DNA of 44,860 nt from NCBI GenBank assembly GCA_947179295.1, contig CAMXAZ010000020.1, positions 1 through 44,860 on the forward strand, in the 5' to 3' direction. The notes beneath the pieces were generated by a model, which was not told the origin of the DNA, made no database searches, and saw nothing but the letters and a program-made list of their open reading frames with translations. Source of the stretch: an uncultured Muribaculaceae bacterium (GTDB lineage Bacteria > Bacteroidota > Bacteroidia > Bacteroidales > Muribaculaceae). Both the position numbers and the translations under genes were made by a program. The stretch's first letter is position 1. Every line of letters starts with the position of its first letter. Shown here piece by piece: positions 15,205 through 23,713 of the stretch.

Positions 15205-16374
15205 ATGGAAATCCGCCCCTCTCAAAGAGTTGAAAACATAAAGGAATACTACTTCTCAACCAAACTCAAAGAAGTGGCCGCAATGAAAGCCGCCGGCCAC
15301 GATGTCATATCGCTCGGCATCGGAGGCCCCGACCGTCCGCCTCACAAAGAAGTGATTGACACTATGGCAGTAGCATTGCAGGCACCCGACAATCACGGCT
15401 ATCAGCCCCACGTGGGCCTGCCGGAACTCCGCCAGGCTTTTGCGGAATGGTACAGAAAGTGGTATGGCGTAGAGCTTGACCCTAAATCAGAGATTCAGCC
15501 GCTGATCGGCTCTAAAGAGGCGGTGACCCATATATCACTGGCCTTTCTGAATCCTGGCGACGGAGTGCTCGTTCCCAACCCCGGCTATCCTACCTATTCT
15601 TCTATCAGCCGCCTTGTCGGAGCCGAAATCTTCAGTTATGATCTCAAAGAGGAAAGCGGATGGCAACCCGACTTCGAGGCTCTTGAGAAACTCCCTCTTG
15701 ATCGCATAAAACTCATGTGGATCAACTATCCCCACATGCCGACAGGCGCCGCCGCCAGAATGGAGACATTTGAAAAAGCCATTGCCTTCGGCAAGAAACA
15801 CGGCATAGTGATAGTGAATGACAACCCCTACTCTTTCATACTCAACGACCGCCCGATGAGCATACTCCAGGTGCCTGGAGCCAAAGAGATAGCCATTGAA
15901 ATGAATTCACTCAGCAAAAGCCACAACATGCCGGGCTGGCGTGTGGGCATGGCCGCTTCAAACCCCACATTCATTTCCTGGATACTGAAAGTAAAGAGCA
16001 ACATAGACTCCGGACAGTTCAAGCCGCTCATGCTTGCTGCCGCCAAAGCCCTTGAAGCAGACCAAAGCTGGTATGACGAAGTCAACGCACTCTACGGTTC
16101 TCGCCGCAAAGTGGCCGAGGAGCTCATGACAGCCCTCGGATGCTCGTTCGACCCATCGCAGAAAGGCCTCTTCCTCTGGGGACGCATCAACGATCCGGAT
16201 GTGACATCAGAAGCTCTTGCCGACCGTCTGCTCAAAGAGGCTAAAGTATTCCTCACTCCCGGATTTATATTCGGATCAAACGGCGAACGCTACATACGCA
16301 TCTCTCTCTGCGCCACAGAAGACCGAATGAAAGAAGCCCTGCAGCGAATACTCGCGCTCGACAACCATAAATAA
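15205..16374 (+). CDS. PLP-dependent class I/II aminotransferase, probably aromatic
   Basis: A 389-residue fold-type I aminotransferase. It has VISLGIGGPDRPP near the N-terminus, VPNPGYPTY at ~123-131, the NDNPY cofactor motif near 205-209, the Schiff-base Lys238 in NSLSKSHNMPGWR, and the substrate-carboxylate Arg in RYIRISLC near the end. It resembles LL-DAP/alanine/aromatic aminotransferases. Its place between prephenate dehydratase and DAHP synthase strongly suggests it aminates phenylpyruvate and 4-hydroxyphenylpyruvate to Phe and Tyr. Substrate choice is inferred from context. Confidence 0.88.
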   Translation: MEIRPSQRVENIKEYYFSTKLKEVAAMKAAGHDVISLGIGGPDRPPHKEVIDTMAVALQAPDNHGYQPHVGLPELRQAFAEWYRKWYGVELDPKSEIQPLIGSKEAVTHISLAFLNPGDGVLVPNPGYPTYSSISRLVGAEIFSYDLKEESGWQPDFEALEKLPLDRIKLMWINYPHMPTGAAARMETFEKAIAFGKKHGIVIVNDNPYSFILNDRPMSILQVPGAKEIAIEMNSLSKSHNMPGWRVGMAASNPTFISWILKVKSNIDSGQFKPLMLAAAKALEADQSWYDEVNALYGSRRKVAEELMTALGCSFDPSQKGLFLWGRINDPDVTSEALADRLLKEAKVFLTPGFIFGSNGERYIRISLCATEDRMKEALQRILALDNHK

Positions 16375-16416
16375 GATAATATACTAACCCACACACCTCT
16401 ATACACAACAACAGTC

Positions 16417-17484
16417 ATGGAAAATATCCAACCGCTCGCAATTGACGGAGTAGAACTCTCAAAACCCATTATAATCTCAGGCCCCTGCAGCGCCGAAACA
16501 GAAGAGCAAGTGCTCGAAACAGCCACCCAACTTGCACGCAAAGGCGTGAAGATCTACCGTGCCGGCATCTGGAAACCACGCACCAAACCCGGCGGATTCG
16601 AGGGCGTAGGCGTTCCCGGACTCGCATGGCTCAATAAAGTCCGCAAGGAAACCGGCATGAAGATCTCGACCGAGGTTGCAAACCGCAGCCATGTCGAAGC
16701 CGCACTTGAATATGACCTGGACCTTCTCTGGATCGGTGCCCGCACATCGGCCAACCCGTTTGCTATGCAGGAGATAGCCGACGTGCTCCGCGAAAGCGGC
16801 CGTGACATTCCAGTGCTTGTAAAAAATCCCGTCAACCCGGATCTTGAACTCTGGATCGGCGCGCTCGAACGCCTTTACAACGCAGGCATCACCCGCCTCG
16901 GCGTGATCCACCGCGGATTTTCCACCTATGGCGAACACATCTACCGCAATCATCCCCAGTGGCGCATTCCTCTCGAACTCCGCATCCGCTATCCGCAGAT
17001 ACCCATCATCTGCGATCCGAGCCACATCGGAGGCAAGCGCGAACTGATCGCCTCTCTCTCCCAGCAGGCACTCGACATGGGCTTCGACGGCCTGATCATC
17101 GAGAGCCACTGCAACCCTGACTGCGCCTGGAGCGACAAGAACCAGCAGATCACACCCGAAGTGCTCAGCGTGATTCTCGACAACCTCGTCTACCGCGATG
17201 CTCCGGCTCCTGCCGAAAGCCTCGTGCAGCTGCGCCGTCAGATCGACCAGCTCGACAACGAACTGCTTGAAGTGCTTGCCAAGCGAATGAACATCTCACG
17301 CGAGATAGGTACTTACAAGCGTGACCACAACATGCCCGTGGTCCAGCCCAACCGTTACGGCGATGTGATGAGCACCCGAATCCTCGCAGCCAAGTCAATG
17401 GGCATCGGAGAAGAATTCATGCGCTCGATCCTTTCGGCCATCCATGAGGAATCTGTCCGTCTGCAGGTAGAAATCAACAAATAA
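16417..17484 (+). CDS. Bifunctional DAHP synthase / chorismate mutase
   Basis: A 355-residue fusion joining the first shikimate step to the branch point for Phe/Tyr. Residues ~1-260 are a KDO8P-synthase-like (Ibeta) DAHP synthase: SGPCSAET, RAGIWKPRTKPGGFEG, VLVKNPVN, HRGFS, CDPSHIGGKRE and IIESHCNPDCAWSD. Residues ~268-355 are an all-helical AroQ chorismate mutase with LRRQIDQLDNELLEVLAKRM and a catalytic-type Lys in GTYKRDHNMPVV. The same domain order occurs across Bacteroidetes. A mutase domain attached to the synthase usually also gives feedback by prephenate; that is family knowledge. It lies 42 bases after the aminotransferase gene. Confidence 0.93.
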   Translation: MENIQPLAIDGVELSKPIIISGPCSAETEEQVLETATQLARKGVKIYRAGIWKPRTKPGGFEGVGVPGLAWLNKVRKETGMKISTEVANRSHVEAALEYDLDLLWIGARTSANPFAMQEIADVLRESGRDIPVLVKNPVNPDLELWIGALERLYNAGITRLGVIHRGFSTYGEHIYRNHPQWRIPLELRIRYPQIPIICDPSHIGGKRELIASLSQQALDMGFDGLIIESHCNPDCAWSDKNQQITPEVLSVILDNLVYRDAPAPAESLVQLRRQIDQLDNELLEVLAKRMNISREIGTYKRDHNMPVVQPNRYGDVMSTRILAAKSMGIGEEFMRSILSAIHEESVRLQVEINK

Positions 17485-17514
17485 GAAACTCTTTTGAAGC
17501 CTCCTCACAAGATA

Positions 17515-18288
17515 ATGAAAATACTGATTCTCGGAGCCGGGAAAATGGGCAGTTTCTTTTGCGACCTGCTTTCATTCGACCATGATGTGGCCGTCTATGA
17601 TCCGGACCCCAAACGCCTGCGCTTCACTTTCAATGCCCGGCGCTTCAAAGATCTTGAAGAAGTCAGGGACTTCGATCCGCAGCTCGTCATAAACGCATCC
17701 ACGGTGAAATACACCCTCGATGCCTTCAAAGCCGTGCTCCCCTATCTGTCAAAATCGTGTATAATCAGCGATATCGCCTCGGTCAAGACAGGTCTGCCTG
17801 AGTTCTACGCCGGATGCGGACACCCCTATGTCAGCACCCATCCGATGTTCGGCCCGACATTCGCCTCACTCAGCAATCTGAGCAACGAAAACGCCATCAT
17901 CATCAGCGAAGGCGACCATCTCGGCAAGATCTTTTTCCGCGACATCTATTCAAGGCTCCACCTGAACATTGTAGAATACACATTCAAGGAACATGACGAA
18001 ACCATAGCCTATTCGCTCTCCATACCATTTGCCGCCACCCTGGCATTTGCCGGAGTAATGAAGCACCAGGAAGCGCCGGGCACTACCTTCAAGCGCCACA
18101 TGCAGATAGCCCGCGGTCTCATGTCGGAAGACGATTACCTTGTCAGCGAGATCCTCTTCAATCCCAACACTCCTGAGCAGCTGATGAAAATACAGTCGCA
18201 GATGGCAGAGCTTCTTGACATCATAAAGCGCCACGACAGCGAGGCCATGAAAGCCTACCTCGCCCGCGTCCGCCAGAATGTCGAATAA
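17515..18288 (+). CDS. tyrA: Prephenate dehydrogenase TyrA
   Basis: A 257-residue NAD(P)-dependent enzyme oxidising prephenate to 4-hydroxyphenylpyruvate, the Tyr branch. The dinucleotide-binding LILGAGKMGSFF opens the protein, followed by YDPDPKRL, SDIASVKTGLPE and the substrate motif STHPMFGPTFASL, then a helical dimer domain. I choose the ATG at 17515 over the TTG at 17494 because the Rossmann strand begins right after it. It is the last gene of the attenuator-controlled unit, 30 bases after the DAHP synthase gene and before a 20-bp terminator. Confidence 0.9.
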   Translation: MKILILGAGKMGSFFCDLLSFDHDVAVYDPDPKRLRFTFNARRFKDLEEVRDFDPQLVINASTVKYTLDAFKAVLPYLSKSCIISDIASVKTGLPEFYAGCGHPYVSTHPMFGPTFASLSNLSNENAIIISEGDHLGKIFFRDIYSRLHLNIVEYTFKEHDETIAYSLSIPFAATLAFAGVMKHQEAPGTTFKRHMQIARGLMSEDDYLVSEILFNPNTPEQLMKIQSQMAELLDIIKRHDSEAMKAYLARVRQNVE

Positions 18289-18335
18289 ACTCCCAAATAT
18301 TTGTCAACGTTAGAGAACGGGGCTTAGCTCCTTAT

Positions 18336-18381
18336 AAAAAGCAAACAGGCTGTGCGCGTGTGCACAGCCTGTTTGCTTTTT
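18336..18381. terminator. Bidirectional terminator between tyrA and the GH28 gene
   Basis: A perfect 20-bp stem (18336-18355 with 18362-18381) closes a 6-nt loop. The left arm begins with AAAAA and the right arm ends with TTTTT, so it works for both converging units. Confidence 0.9.
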
Positions 18382-18399
18382 ATTCGTTATCGGAACGGT

Positions 18400-19731
18400 T
18401 TATCTTTTCACATCGTTGATGGTGACGTTCTGGATGATGCAGTCCTGAATGCCGCTGGTATCGAATGCTCCACCGGCGGGATCAGTGGCCCAGATGTCGC
18501 GGAAGATGAAGTTCTTGAGGGTGTAGAAGTCGCCTTGTCCCTGACGGTAGAAATCGCGGGTGCATTCGAGATGTCCGTTGCGGAACACAACATTGTCCAC
18601 TCCCGACTCAGGCATCGGATCGCGCTCAACCTTGTTGAAGAACTGACGCCAGGTCTGTACTTCAAGAGCTGTGCGCACACGGCCTGTGGCTCCGTCAATC
18701 AGAACATTGCGATACTGCTGCGGGGTGTCGGGACGCATCTTGAAAAGAAGCACATGGTAGGTGTCTTCAAACTTGCAGTCTTTCATTATGACATTGGAGC
18801 AGTCCCAGGCCTCGCTGCCGAAAGTCACGCCGGCATTTGTCTTGCCGAAAGTGCAGCGGTCGATGATGACATTGGTAACAGGACCGTTGCCGGGAATAGT
18901 GTCGACATAAGTTCCTTTGCCACCTTTGAGACATACACCGTCGTCATTGACGTTCATGTAGCACTGGCTGATCAGAACATCGTTGCAGACATCCATGTCA
19001 ATTGCGTCGGTGCTGGGGCCTTTGGGATAGCCGTCAGTCGGAGCAAGGATGGTCACGCCGAGATATTTCACTCGTTCGCAGTTGTAAAGATGATTGGTCC
19101 AGAAACCTGAGTTGACCATGCGCACGCCGCCCACTGTCACATCCTTGGAGTTGGAAATATAGACCATACGCGGACGAAGAGCCTCCAGATTGGTACACTT
19201 TTTATTGACCTTGCGGCGAAGCCAGAATTCGTCATAGAAACGGTGGCCGTTGCCGTCGATAGTGCCTTCACCGGTGATGGTAAAACCATTGCAGTTGTCG
19301 GCATTGATCAGAGCTGCGAAATAGTCGAGAGTCTGGCCTTCGAGACGGGTCTTGACAATCTCATAGTGGGTTATCGCATCGCTGCCTTTCAGTTTGCCTC
19401 CTTTGAGAAGATGCAGATGGGTAGACGGCTTGAAAAAGAGCGAACCGCTGAGGAAAGTGCCTTCAGGGATCACAACCACACCTCCGCCATTCTGAGCTGC
19501 GAGATCAATGACAGCCTGAATACGTTCGGTCTGGATAACGGTGCTGTCATTGACTACACCATGTTCGGTCACCACATATTGCTTTCCGAGAGAGTTGAGC
19601 ACCGGCTGATGCGCGTCGTTGAACCACGCCGGCACCGGGCTTCCGTCAGGAAACTGCTTGAATTCGGCCTGAGCCGAAAATCCGGCAGCAAGTAACAGGG
19701 AGAGAGACAGGAGTTTAGATTTAAGTTCCAT
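18400..19731 (-). CDS. Glycoside hydrolase family 28 (polygalacturonase-like), secreted
   Basis: A 443-residue right-handed beta-helix enzyme. The start at 19731 gives a clean signal peptide (MELKSKLLSL...SAQA-E); an earlier start at 19875 would add 48 residues without family similarity and overlap the promoter. GH28 landmarks: STDAIDMDVCNDV (NTD region), VNDDGVCLKGG with the catalytic Asp pair, NAGVTFGSEAWD (GHG region altered), and LLFKMRPD in place of RIK. These changes are common in Bacteroidetes GH28 paralogs acting on pectin side chains such as galacturonans. Periplasmic or surface. No SusC/D genes adjoin, so it stands apart from a typical polysaccharide locus. Confidence 0.85.
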   Translation of the reverse strand: MELKSKLLSLSLLLAAGFSAQAEFKQFPDGSPVPAWFNDAHQPVLNSLGKQYVVTEHGVVNDSTVIQTERIQAVIDLAAQNGGGVVVIPEGTFLSGSLFFKPSTHLHLLKGGKLKGSDAITHYEIVKTRLEGQTLDYFAALINADNCNGFTITGEGTIDGNGHRFYDEFWLRRKVNKKCTNLEALRPRMVYISNSKDVTVGGVRMVNSGFWTNHLYNCERVKYLGVTILAPTDGYPKGPSTDAIDMDVCNDVLISQCYMNVNDDGVCLKGGKGTYVDTIPGNGPVTNVIIDRCTFGKTNAGVTFGSEAWDCSNVIMKDCKFEDTYHVLLFKMRPDTPQQYRNVLIDGATGRVRTALEVQTWRQFFNKVERDPMPESGVDNVVFRNGHLECTRDFYRQGQGDFYTLKNFIFRDIWATDPAGGAFDTSGIQDCIIQNVTINDVKR

Positions 19732-19824
19732 TGATTCCGGTATTTTGATTAAGTTTATTATCAGTCCATATAGCTCCAGAAGAGCCTGATCAGTTATCCG
19801 GGCATTGATTTTGCCAATATTCTG

Positions 19825-19832
19825 CAAAGTTA
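19825..19832 (-). promoter_or_regulatory. Candidate -7 box for the GH28 gene
   Basis: On the minus strand this reads TAACTTTG, an exact TAnnTTTG, 93 bases upstream of the ATG at 19731. The -33 region is poor, which would suit a promoter needing an activator. Confidence 0.45.
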
Positions 19833-19910
19833 CAAAAAACTTTTTGCCTGAGTAAGCCTTTATTAAGATATACACTATTTTTCAGAACACGTTTCAATTC
19901 AGGTTTTGTC

Positions 19911-21032
19911 ATGTCTCAGTCTCGTCCATTCACCTTTGACAGGGTAATACGCATACTGATCGGCCTCGCGTTTATAGCAGGCGCATACTGGCTTGTCAAC
20001 AGGCTGAGCAACGTGCTCCTGCCTTTCTGTCTGGCATGTCTGATCTCTTACATTCTTGAACCGCTGGTTGAATTCAATCTGAAAAAACTGCATCTACACT
20101 GGCGCATTGTGGCCATTTTCTTCACCCTGACGGAAGTGACACTCGTGATCGGAGGCCTGATATATTTCTTCCTGCCATCAATTCTGAAAGAAATTCATGA
20201 CATGGCTGCGATAATACGCGACTATTCGGCTCACAACAGGTCGCTGCCATTCATTCCCAAAGAAGTTCACGACTATCTGACTGCCTATTTCGATGACGAC
20301 ACGATGGTCAGGCTGCTTGAAGGCCAGCATCTTGAATCAATACTCAGCAAAGGTACGTCAGTGATATCGGCATCAGTCGGCTTTGTGATCCACACGCTCG
20401 AATGGTTCCTGGCTTTCATATATGTGATTTTCATCCTACTCGACTATCAGCATATCATGCGCGGTTTCGGTCTGCTCGTTCCTCCTAAATACCGCCCGAT
20501 AGCCAACCGGATAGGCAATGATATCAAGAACAGCATGAACCGCTATTTCCGCGGTCAGGCCCTGCTGGCGCTCTGTGCTGCCGTGTTCTATTGCATCGGC
20601 TTTTCGATTGTCGGCATACCGATGGCCATTGTGCTCGGATTGCTTGTGGGTGTCCTATACATGATACCCTACTTCCAGTATGTCACCATCATTCCCGTGG
20701 CCTTCGTCTGCATGATTGTTTCCATGAACGGTGAAGCAGGTTTCTGGACTGAATTCGGAAAATGTCTGCTGGTCTATGCCATAAGCCAGTGCATCTGTGA
20801 TTACATACTTACACCCAAGATCATGGGCAAGGCAATGGGGCTGAATCCGGCCATAATACTGCTGTCACTGTCTGTATGGGGCACATTGCTGGGCCTGATA
20901 GGCATGATCATAGCCCTTCCTCTTACCACTCTGCTTCTTGCCTACTATGAAGAATACGTAATCCGCCCCGGATGTACGGACAGCGTGCGTACAACGGACG
21001 AAAATGTCCGAAATCGGACACCGATGAAATAA
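19911..21032 (+). CDS. AI-2E family (PerM/YdiK-like) membrane transporter
   Basis: A 373-residue multi-spanning inner membrane protein. Hydrophobic segments at ~18-50, 62-86, 157-182, a cluster of three at ~218-270, and ~280-345 follow the usual family pattern, with a hydrophilic helical part near residues 90-150 (IRDYSAHNRSLPF). The GLLVGVLYMIPYFQYV and ALPLTTLLLAYYEEYVI blocks are typical of the C-terminal half. Family members export autoinducer-2 or act as ion antiporters; the substrate here is unknown. Its last codons overlap the palindromic site 21005-21020 belonging to the next operon. Confidence 0.85.
   Translation: MSQSRPFTFDRVIRILIGLAFIAGAYWLVNRLSNVLLPFCLACLISYILEPLVEFNLKKLHLHWRIVAIFFTLTEVTLVIGGLIYFFLPSILKEIHDMAAIIRDYSAHNRSLPFIPKEVHDYLTAYFDDDTMVRLLEGQHLESILSKGTSVISASVGFVIHTLEWFLAFIYVIFILLDYQHIMRGFGLLVPPKYRPIANRIGNDIKNSMNRYFRGQALLALCAAVFYCIGFSIVGIPMAIVLGLLVGVLYMIPYFQYVTIIPVAFVCMIVSMNGEAGFWTEFGKCLLVYAISQCICDYILTPKIMGKAMGLNPAIILLSLSVWGTLLGLIGMIIALPLTTLLLAYYEEYVIRPGCTDSVRTTDENVRNRTPMK
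20977..21020. promoter_or_regulatory. Candidate upstream activator sites for the sigma-54 promoter
   Basis: A perfect palindrome, TGTCCG-AAAT-CGGACA, occupies 21005-21020. Further CGGAC half-sites occur at 20977-20981 and 20995-20999; the second of these also forms an inverted repeat with GTCCG at 21006-21010. The palindrome centre is about 80 bp before the expected start site, the usual place for an NtrC-family dimer. The sites lie inside the last codons of the AI-2E gene. A single TGTCCG half-site recurs just before the response regulator gene (29919-29924). Confidence 0.6.
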
Positions 21033-21063
21033 TTTTACACCTGATTTTCAATCATTTGTGAGT

Positions 21064-21080
21064 TTGGCACGATTAATGCA
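21064..21080 (+). promoter_or_regulatory. Sigma-54 (-24/-12) promoter of the exporter operon
   Basis: TTGGCACG-ATTA-ATGCA matches the sigma-54 consensus YTGGCACG-N4-TTGCW with one mismatch, and exactly 10 nt separate the invariant GG and GC. The start is expected near 21091, giving a ~25-nt leader before the ATG at 21116. An inverted repeat, TGCAATA-TTG-TATTGCA (21077-21093), overlaps the -12 element and start site. Confidence 0.75.
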
Positions 21081-21115
21081 ATATTGTATTGCAGAAAATA
21101 ACCCAGACATCACAA

Positions 21116-22366
21116 ATGGATAGAGAACTTACCCAAAAAGAACGCAACAGCGCACGGCGCCGCAAATACCTGCCTTATATAATAGGTGGGACCGCGCTTG
21201 CCGCCGGGCTTATCACGCTGCTGATAGCCAGCCGCCAGAGCGTAGACCGTGAAGATCTGCTGATAACAACAGTAGACTGCGGCACCATCGAGACATCGGT
21301 AACCGGAAGCGGCAGCATTGTCCCGGCATTCGAAGAGATCATAAACTCTCCGATCAACAGCCGCATAATAGAAGTCTACTGCAAAGCCGGCGACAGTGTA
21401 GACATCGGCACTCCCCTCCTGAGGCTCGACCTGCAGAGTACCGAAACCGAACTCAACAAGCTCAAAGACCAGATACAGATGAAGAACTACGAGCTTGAGC
21501 AGCAGAAGGTCAACAACAGCACCCGTGTCAGCGACCTTGCCATGCAGGTCAAAGTAAAAGAAATGACCGTCAACCGCCTTGAAGCCGAACTGCGCAACGA
21601 ACGTTATCTCGACAGCCTCGGTTCAGGCACAGGCGACCGCGTGCGCCAGGCAGAACTCGCCTTCAATACCGGAAAACTCGAACTCGAACAGATGCGCCAG
21701 CAGCTTGCCAACGAGCGCAAAGTCACCGCCGCCGGGCTGAGCGTCAAGAACCTCGATATCAACATCGCCCGCAAGAATCTCGGCGAGATGACGCGCACAC
21801 TCGATGACGCGCAGATCAAGGCTCCGCGCAAGGCAACTCTCACATTCATCAACGACCAGATAGGCCAGAAGGTCTCCGAAGGCGAGAAAATAGCCATCAT
21901 CTCTGATCTCAGCCATTTCAAGGTTGACGGCGAGATTGCCGACGCCTATGGCGACCGCATCCGCGTAGGCTCCAAAGCCGTGGTGCGCATCGGCCGCAAC
22001 GAGCGCATGAACGGGACCGTCAGCAACGTCACACCCCTCTCGCGCAACGGCGTAATCTCCTTCTCGGTCCGCCTTGACGAGGATGCCGACAGCCGCCTGC
22101 GCTCAGGTTTGAAAACCGACATATATATAATGTGTAACGTGATGGAAGATGTCCGCCGCATCAAAAACGGAAGTTTCTACACCGGTCCGGGCTCCTATGA
22201 ACTGTTCGTTTTCAACGGCGATGACAAACTTGAGCGCCGCTCAGTGCGCCTCGGCGACAGCAACTTCGAATTTGTAGAGGTGGTTGACGGCCTCAATGAC
22301 GGTGACCGTGTGGTTGTCAGCGACATGAAACGCTTCATCAACGCCACGTCTGTCAAAGTGAAATAA
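21116..22366 (+). CDS. Periplasmic adaptor (HlyD/MacA-like) subunit of the exporter
   Basis: A 416-residue membrane fusion protein linking an ABC pump to an outer membrane channel. One membrane anchor lies at residues ~19-38. It is followed by a beta-barrel/lipoyl half (VTGSGSIVPAFEEIINSP), a coiled coil at ~105-205 (LNKLKDQIQMKNYELEQQ onward), the second lipoyl half (AQIKAPRKATLTF), and a barrel/membrane-proximal end. I choose ATG 21116 over TTG 21089 because the predicted sigma-54 start site lies near 21091. First gene of the operon, 37 bases before the first permease. Confidence 0.88.
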   Translation: MDRELTQKERNSARRRKYLPYIIGGTALAAGLITLLIASRQSVDREDLLITTVDCGTIETSVTGSGSIVPAFEEIINSPINSRIIEVYCKAGDSVDIGTPLLRLDLQSTETELNKLKDQIQMKNYELEQQKVNNSTRVSDLAMQVKVKEMTVNRLEAELRNERYLDSLGSGTGDRVRQAELAFNTGKLELEQMRQQLANERKVTAAGLSVKNLDINIARKNLGEMTRTLDDAQIKAPRKATLTFINDQIGQKVSEGEKIAIISDLSHFKVDGEIADAYGDRIRVGSKAVVRIGRNERMNGTVSNVTPLSRNGVISFSVRLDEDADSRLRSGLKTDIYIMCNVMEDVRRIKNGSFYTGPGSYELFVFNGDDKLERRSVRLGDSNFEFVEVVDGLNDGDRVVVSDMKRFINATSVKVK

Positions 22367-22403
22367 AAATTTTAACCTTTTCAACATACATCCCCCACCA
22401 GAC

Positions 22404-23705
22404 ATGCAGATCCGTTCATCACTCAGACAGTTATGGCGCGAATCGCGGGCCAATCCGGGATTCACGGCTCTCTACATCGGCGGCGTGGCATTCGCAGTGG
22501 CTTTCACGATGGTCTATGCCATTATCTACTACGTAAATATCGCCCCGCTTTATCCTGAATACCACCGTGACACCACAAGCTACGCAGCCTACATCCAGAT
22601 ACGAAATGACAGCACCTCCAGCACACACGGGAGTCTTATAAGCAAAAAATTCATTGATGAATTTATCGCCAAATCCGAAAACATCGAATTTTGCAGTATC
22701 ATAGCTCCAACAGGGAATGAAGGTGCAACGATCTCTACTCCAAACGGCACAATCAAAGCCGTTTCAAAACTGACCGACAGGAATTTTTTCAGGCTCTATG
22801 ACTACGAATTCCTTGCCGGACGCCCGTTCAGTGAAATAGAGGTCGAAAGCGAGAAACCCTTTTTCGTCGTGATCACCAACACGATCGCCGAAAGAGTTTT
22901 CGGCAGCCCGGAAAATGCCGTCGGGAGTGAAATCCTCATCGACTACCGTCCACACAAGGTTGTAGGTGTCATCCGCCGCGGCAACCCGGTGGCCAACACC
23001 TCCTATGCCGACATCATAAGGCCCTATACCATAACTCCAATGTCGATGTCCGGATATAACGGATCTTTGAAAGACTATCTCGGCAGCTTCTGCGCCTATA
23101 TCAAATTCAGCGACAGCAGACAGCGCGAACGTTTTATGGCTGAGTACAATGACAAGATCAGCCGGGCGGCAGATGCCGATGGATTCAAAATCAACGGCGC
23201 CAAAATCAAGACTCACTATGAAGGGCTGCTCGAAGGGAATGAGACCGAGCCGGTCCCCTTGGAAAATGCAGTCAGATCACTCATAATCATGCTCCTCATT
23301 CTGCTTATTGTCCCTGCCATCAACATCAGCGGCATGATCGGCGGTCAGATGGACCGTCGCCTGGCTGAAACCGGACTCCGCCGCTCATTCGGAGCCACCC
23401 GCGGCAATCTGATACGCCAGGTGATGTTTGAAAACTTCGTGCTGACCCTTACCGGTGGTCTCATAGGCTTCTTGATAGCCTGGGGCATAGTGCTCATAGG
23501 CCGCCGTCAGCTGCTCCAGCTGCTTGTCAGCTCATGGGAGATGATCGACGCACCGATAGACATCAGTGCCGAAATGCTTTTCGCTCCCGCAATTTTTATC
23601 GGAGCCCTTCTGTTCTGCCTCATGCTCAATCTCCTCTCCGCCTATATTCCGGCCCGTCTGTCACTGCGCAGACCGATAGTCAACTCCCTTAATTCAAAAC
23701 GATAA
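22404..23705 (+). CDS. ABC transporter permease, MacB/FtsX type (A1)
   Basis: A 433-residue permease: one N-terminal membrane helix (~20-43), a ~230-residue periplasmic MacB-type domain, then three C-terminal helices (~290-310, 343-365, 390-415) forming the FtsX domain. The coupling segment after helix 2 reads MDRRLAETGLRRSFGATRGN. It resembles the permease at 25820 (RRRAEEIGVRRAFGARR) more than its immediate neighbour, which points to duplication of a permease pair. It lies 8 bases before the B1 permease. Family members move lipoproteins, peptides or drugs, or sense antimicrobial peptides; the substrate is unknown. Confidence 0.87.
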   Translation: MQIRSSLRQLWRESRANPGFTALYIGGVAFAVAFTMVYAIIYYVNIAPLYPEYHRDTTSYAAYIQIRNDSTSSTHGSLISKKFIDEFIAKSENIEFCSIIAPTGNEGATISTPNGTIKAVSKLTDRNFFRLYDYEFLAGRPFSEIEVESEKPFFVVITNTIAERVFGSPENAVGSEILIDYRPHKVVGVIRRGNPVANTSYADIIRPYTITPMSMSGYNGSLKDYLGSFCAYIKFSDSRQRERFMAEYNDKISRAADADGFKINGAKIKTHYEGLLEGNETEPVPLENAVRSLIIMLLILLIVPAINISGMIGGQMDRRLAETGLRRSFGATRGNLIRQVMFENFVLTLTGGLIGFLIAWGIVLIGRRQLLQLLVSSWEMIDAPIDISAEMLFAPAIFIGALLFCLMLNLLSAYIPARLSLRRPIVNSLNSKR

Positions 23706-23713
23706 TCTCCGTC

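Noticed and set aside
18352-19110. A 252-codon plus-strand frame opposite the GH28 gene
   Set aside because: The minus-strand GH28 motifs are clear, and the plus-strand frame overlaps the shared terminator; it is not a gene.
19732-19875. N-terminal extension of the GH28 protein
   Set aside because: The extra 48 residues precede a perfect signal peptide and contain the candidate -7 box, so this stretch is upstream DNA.
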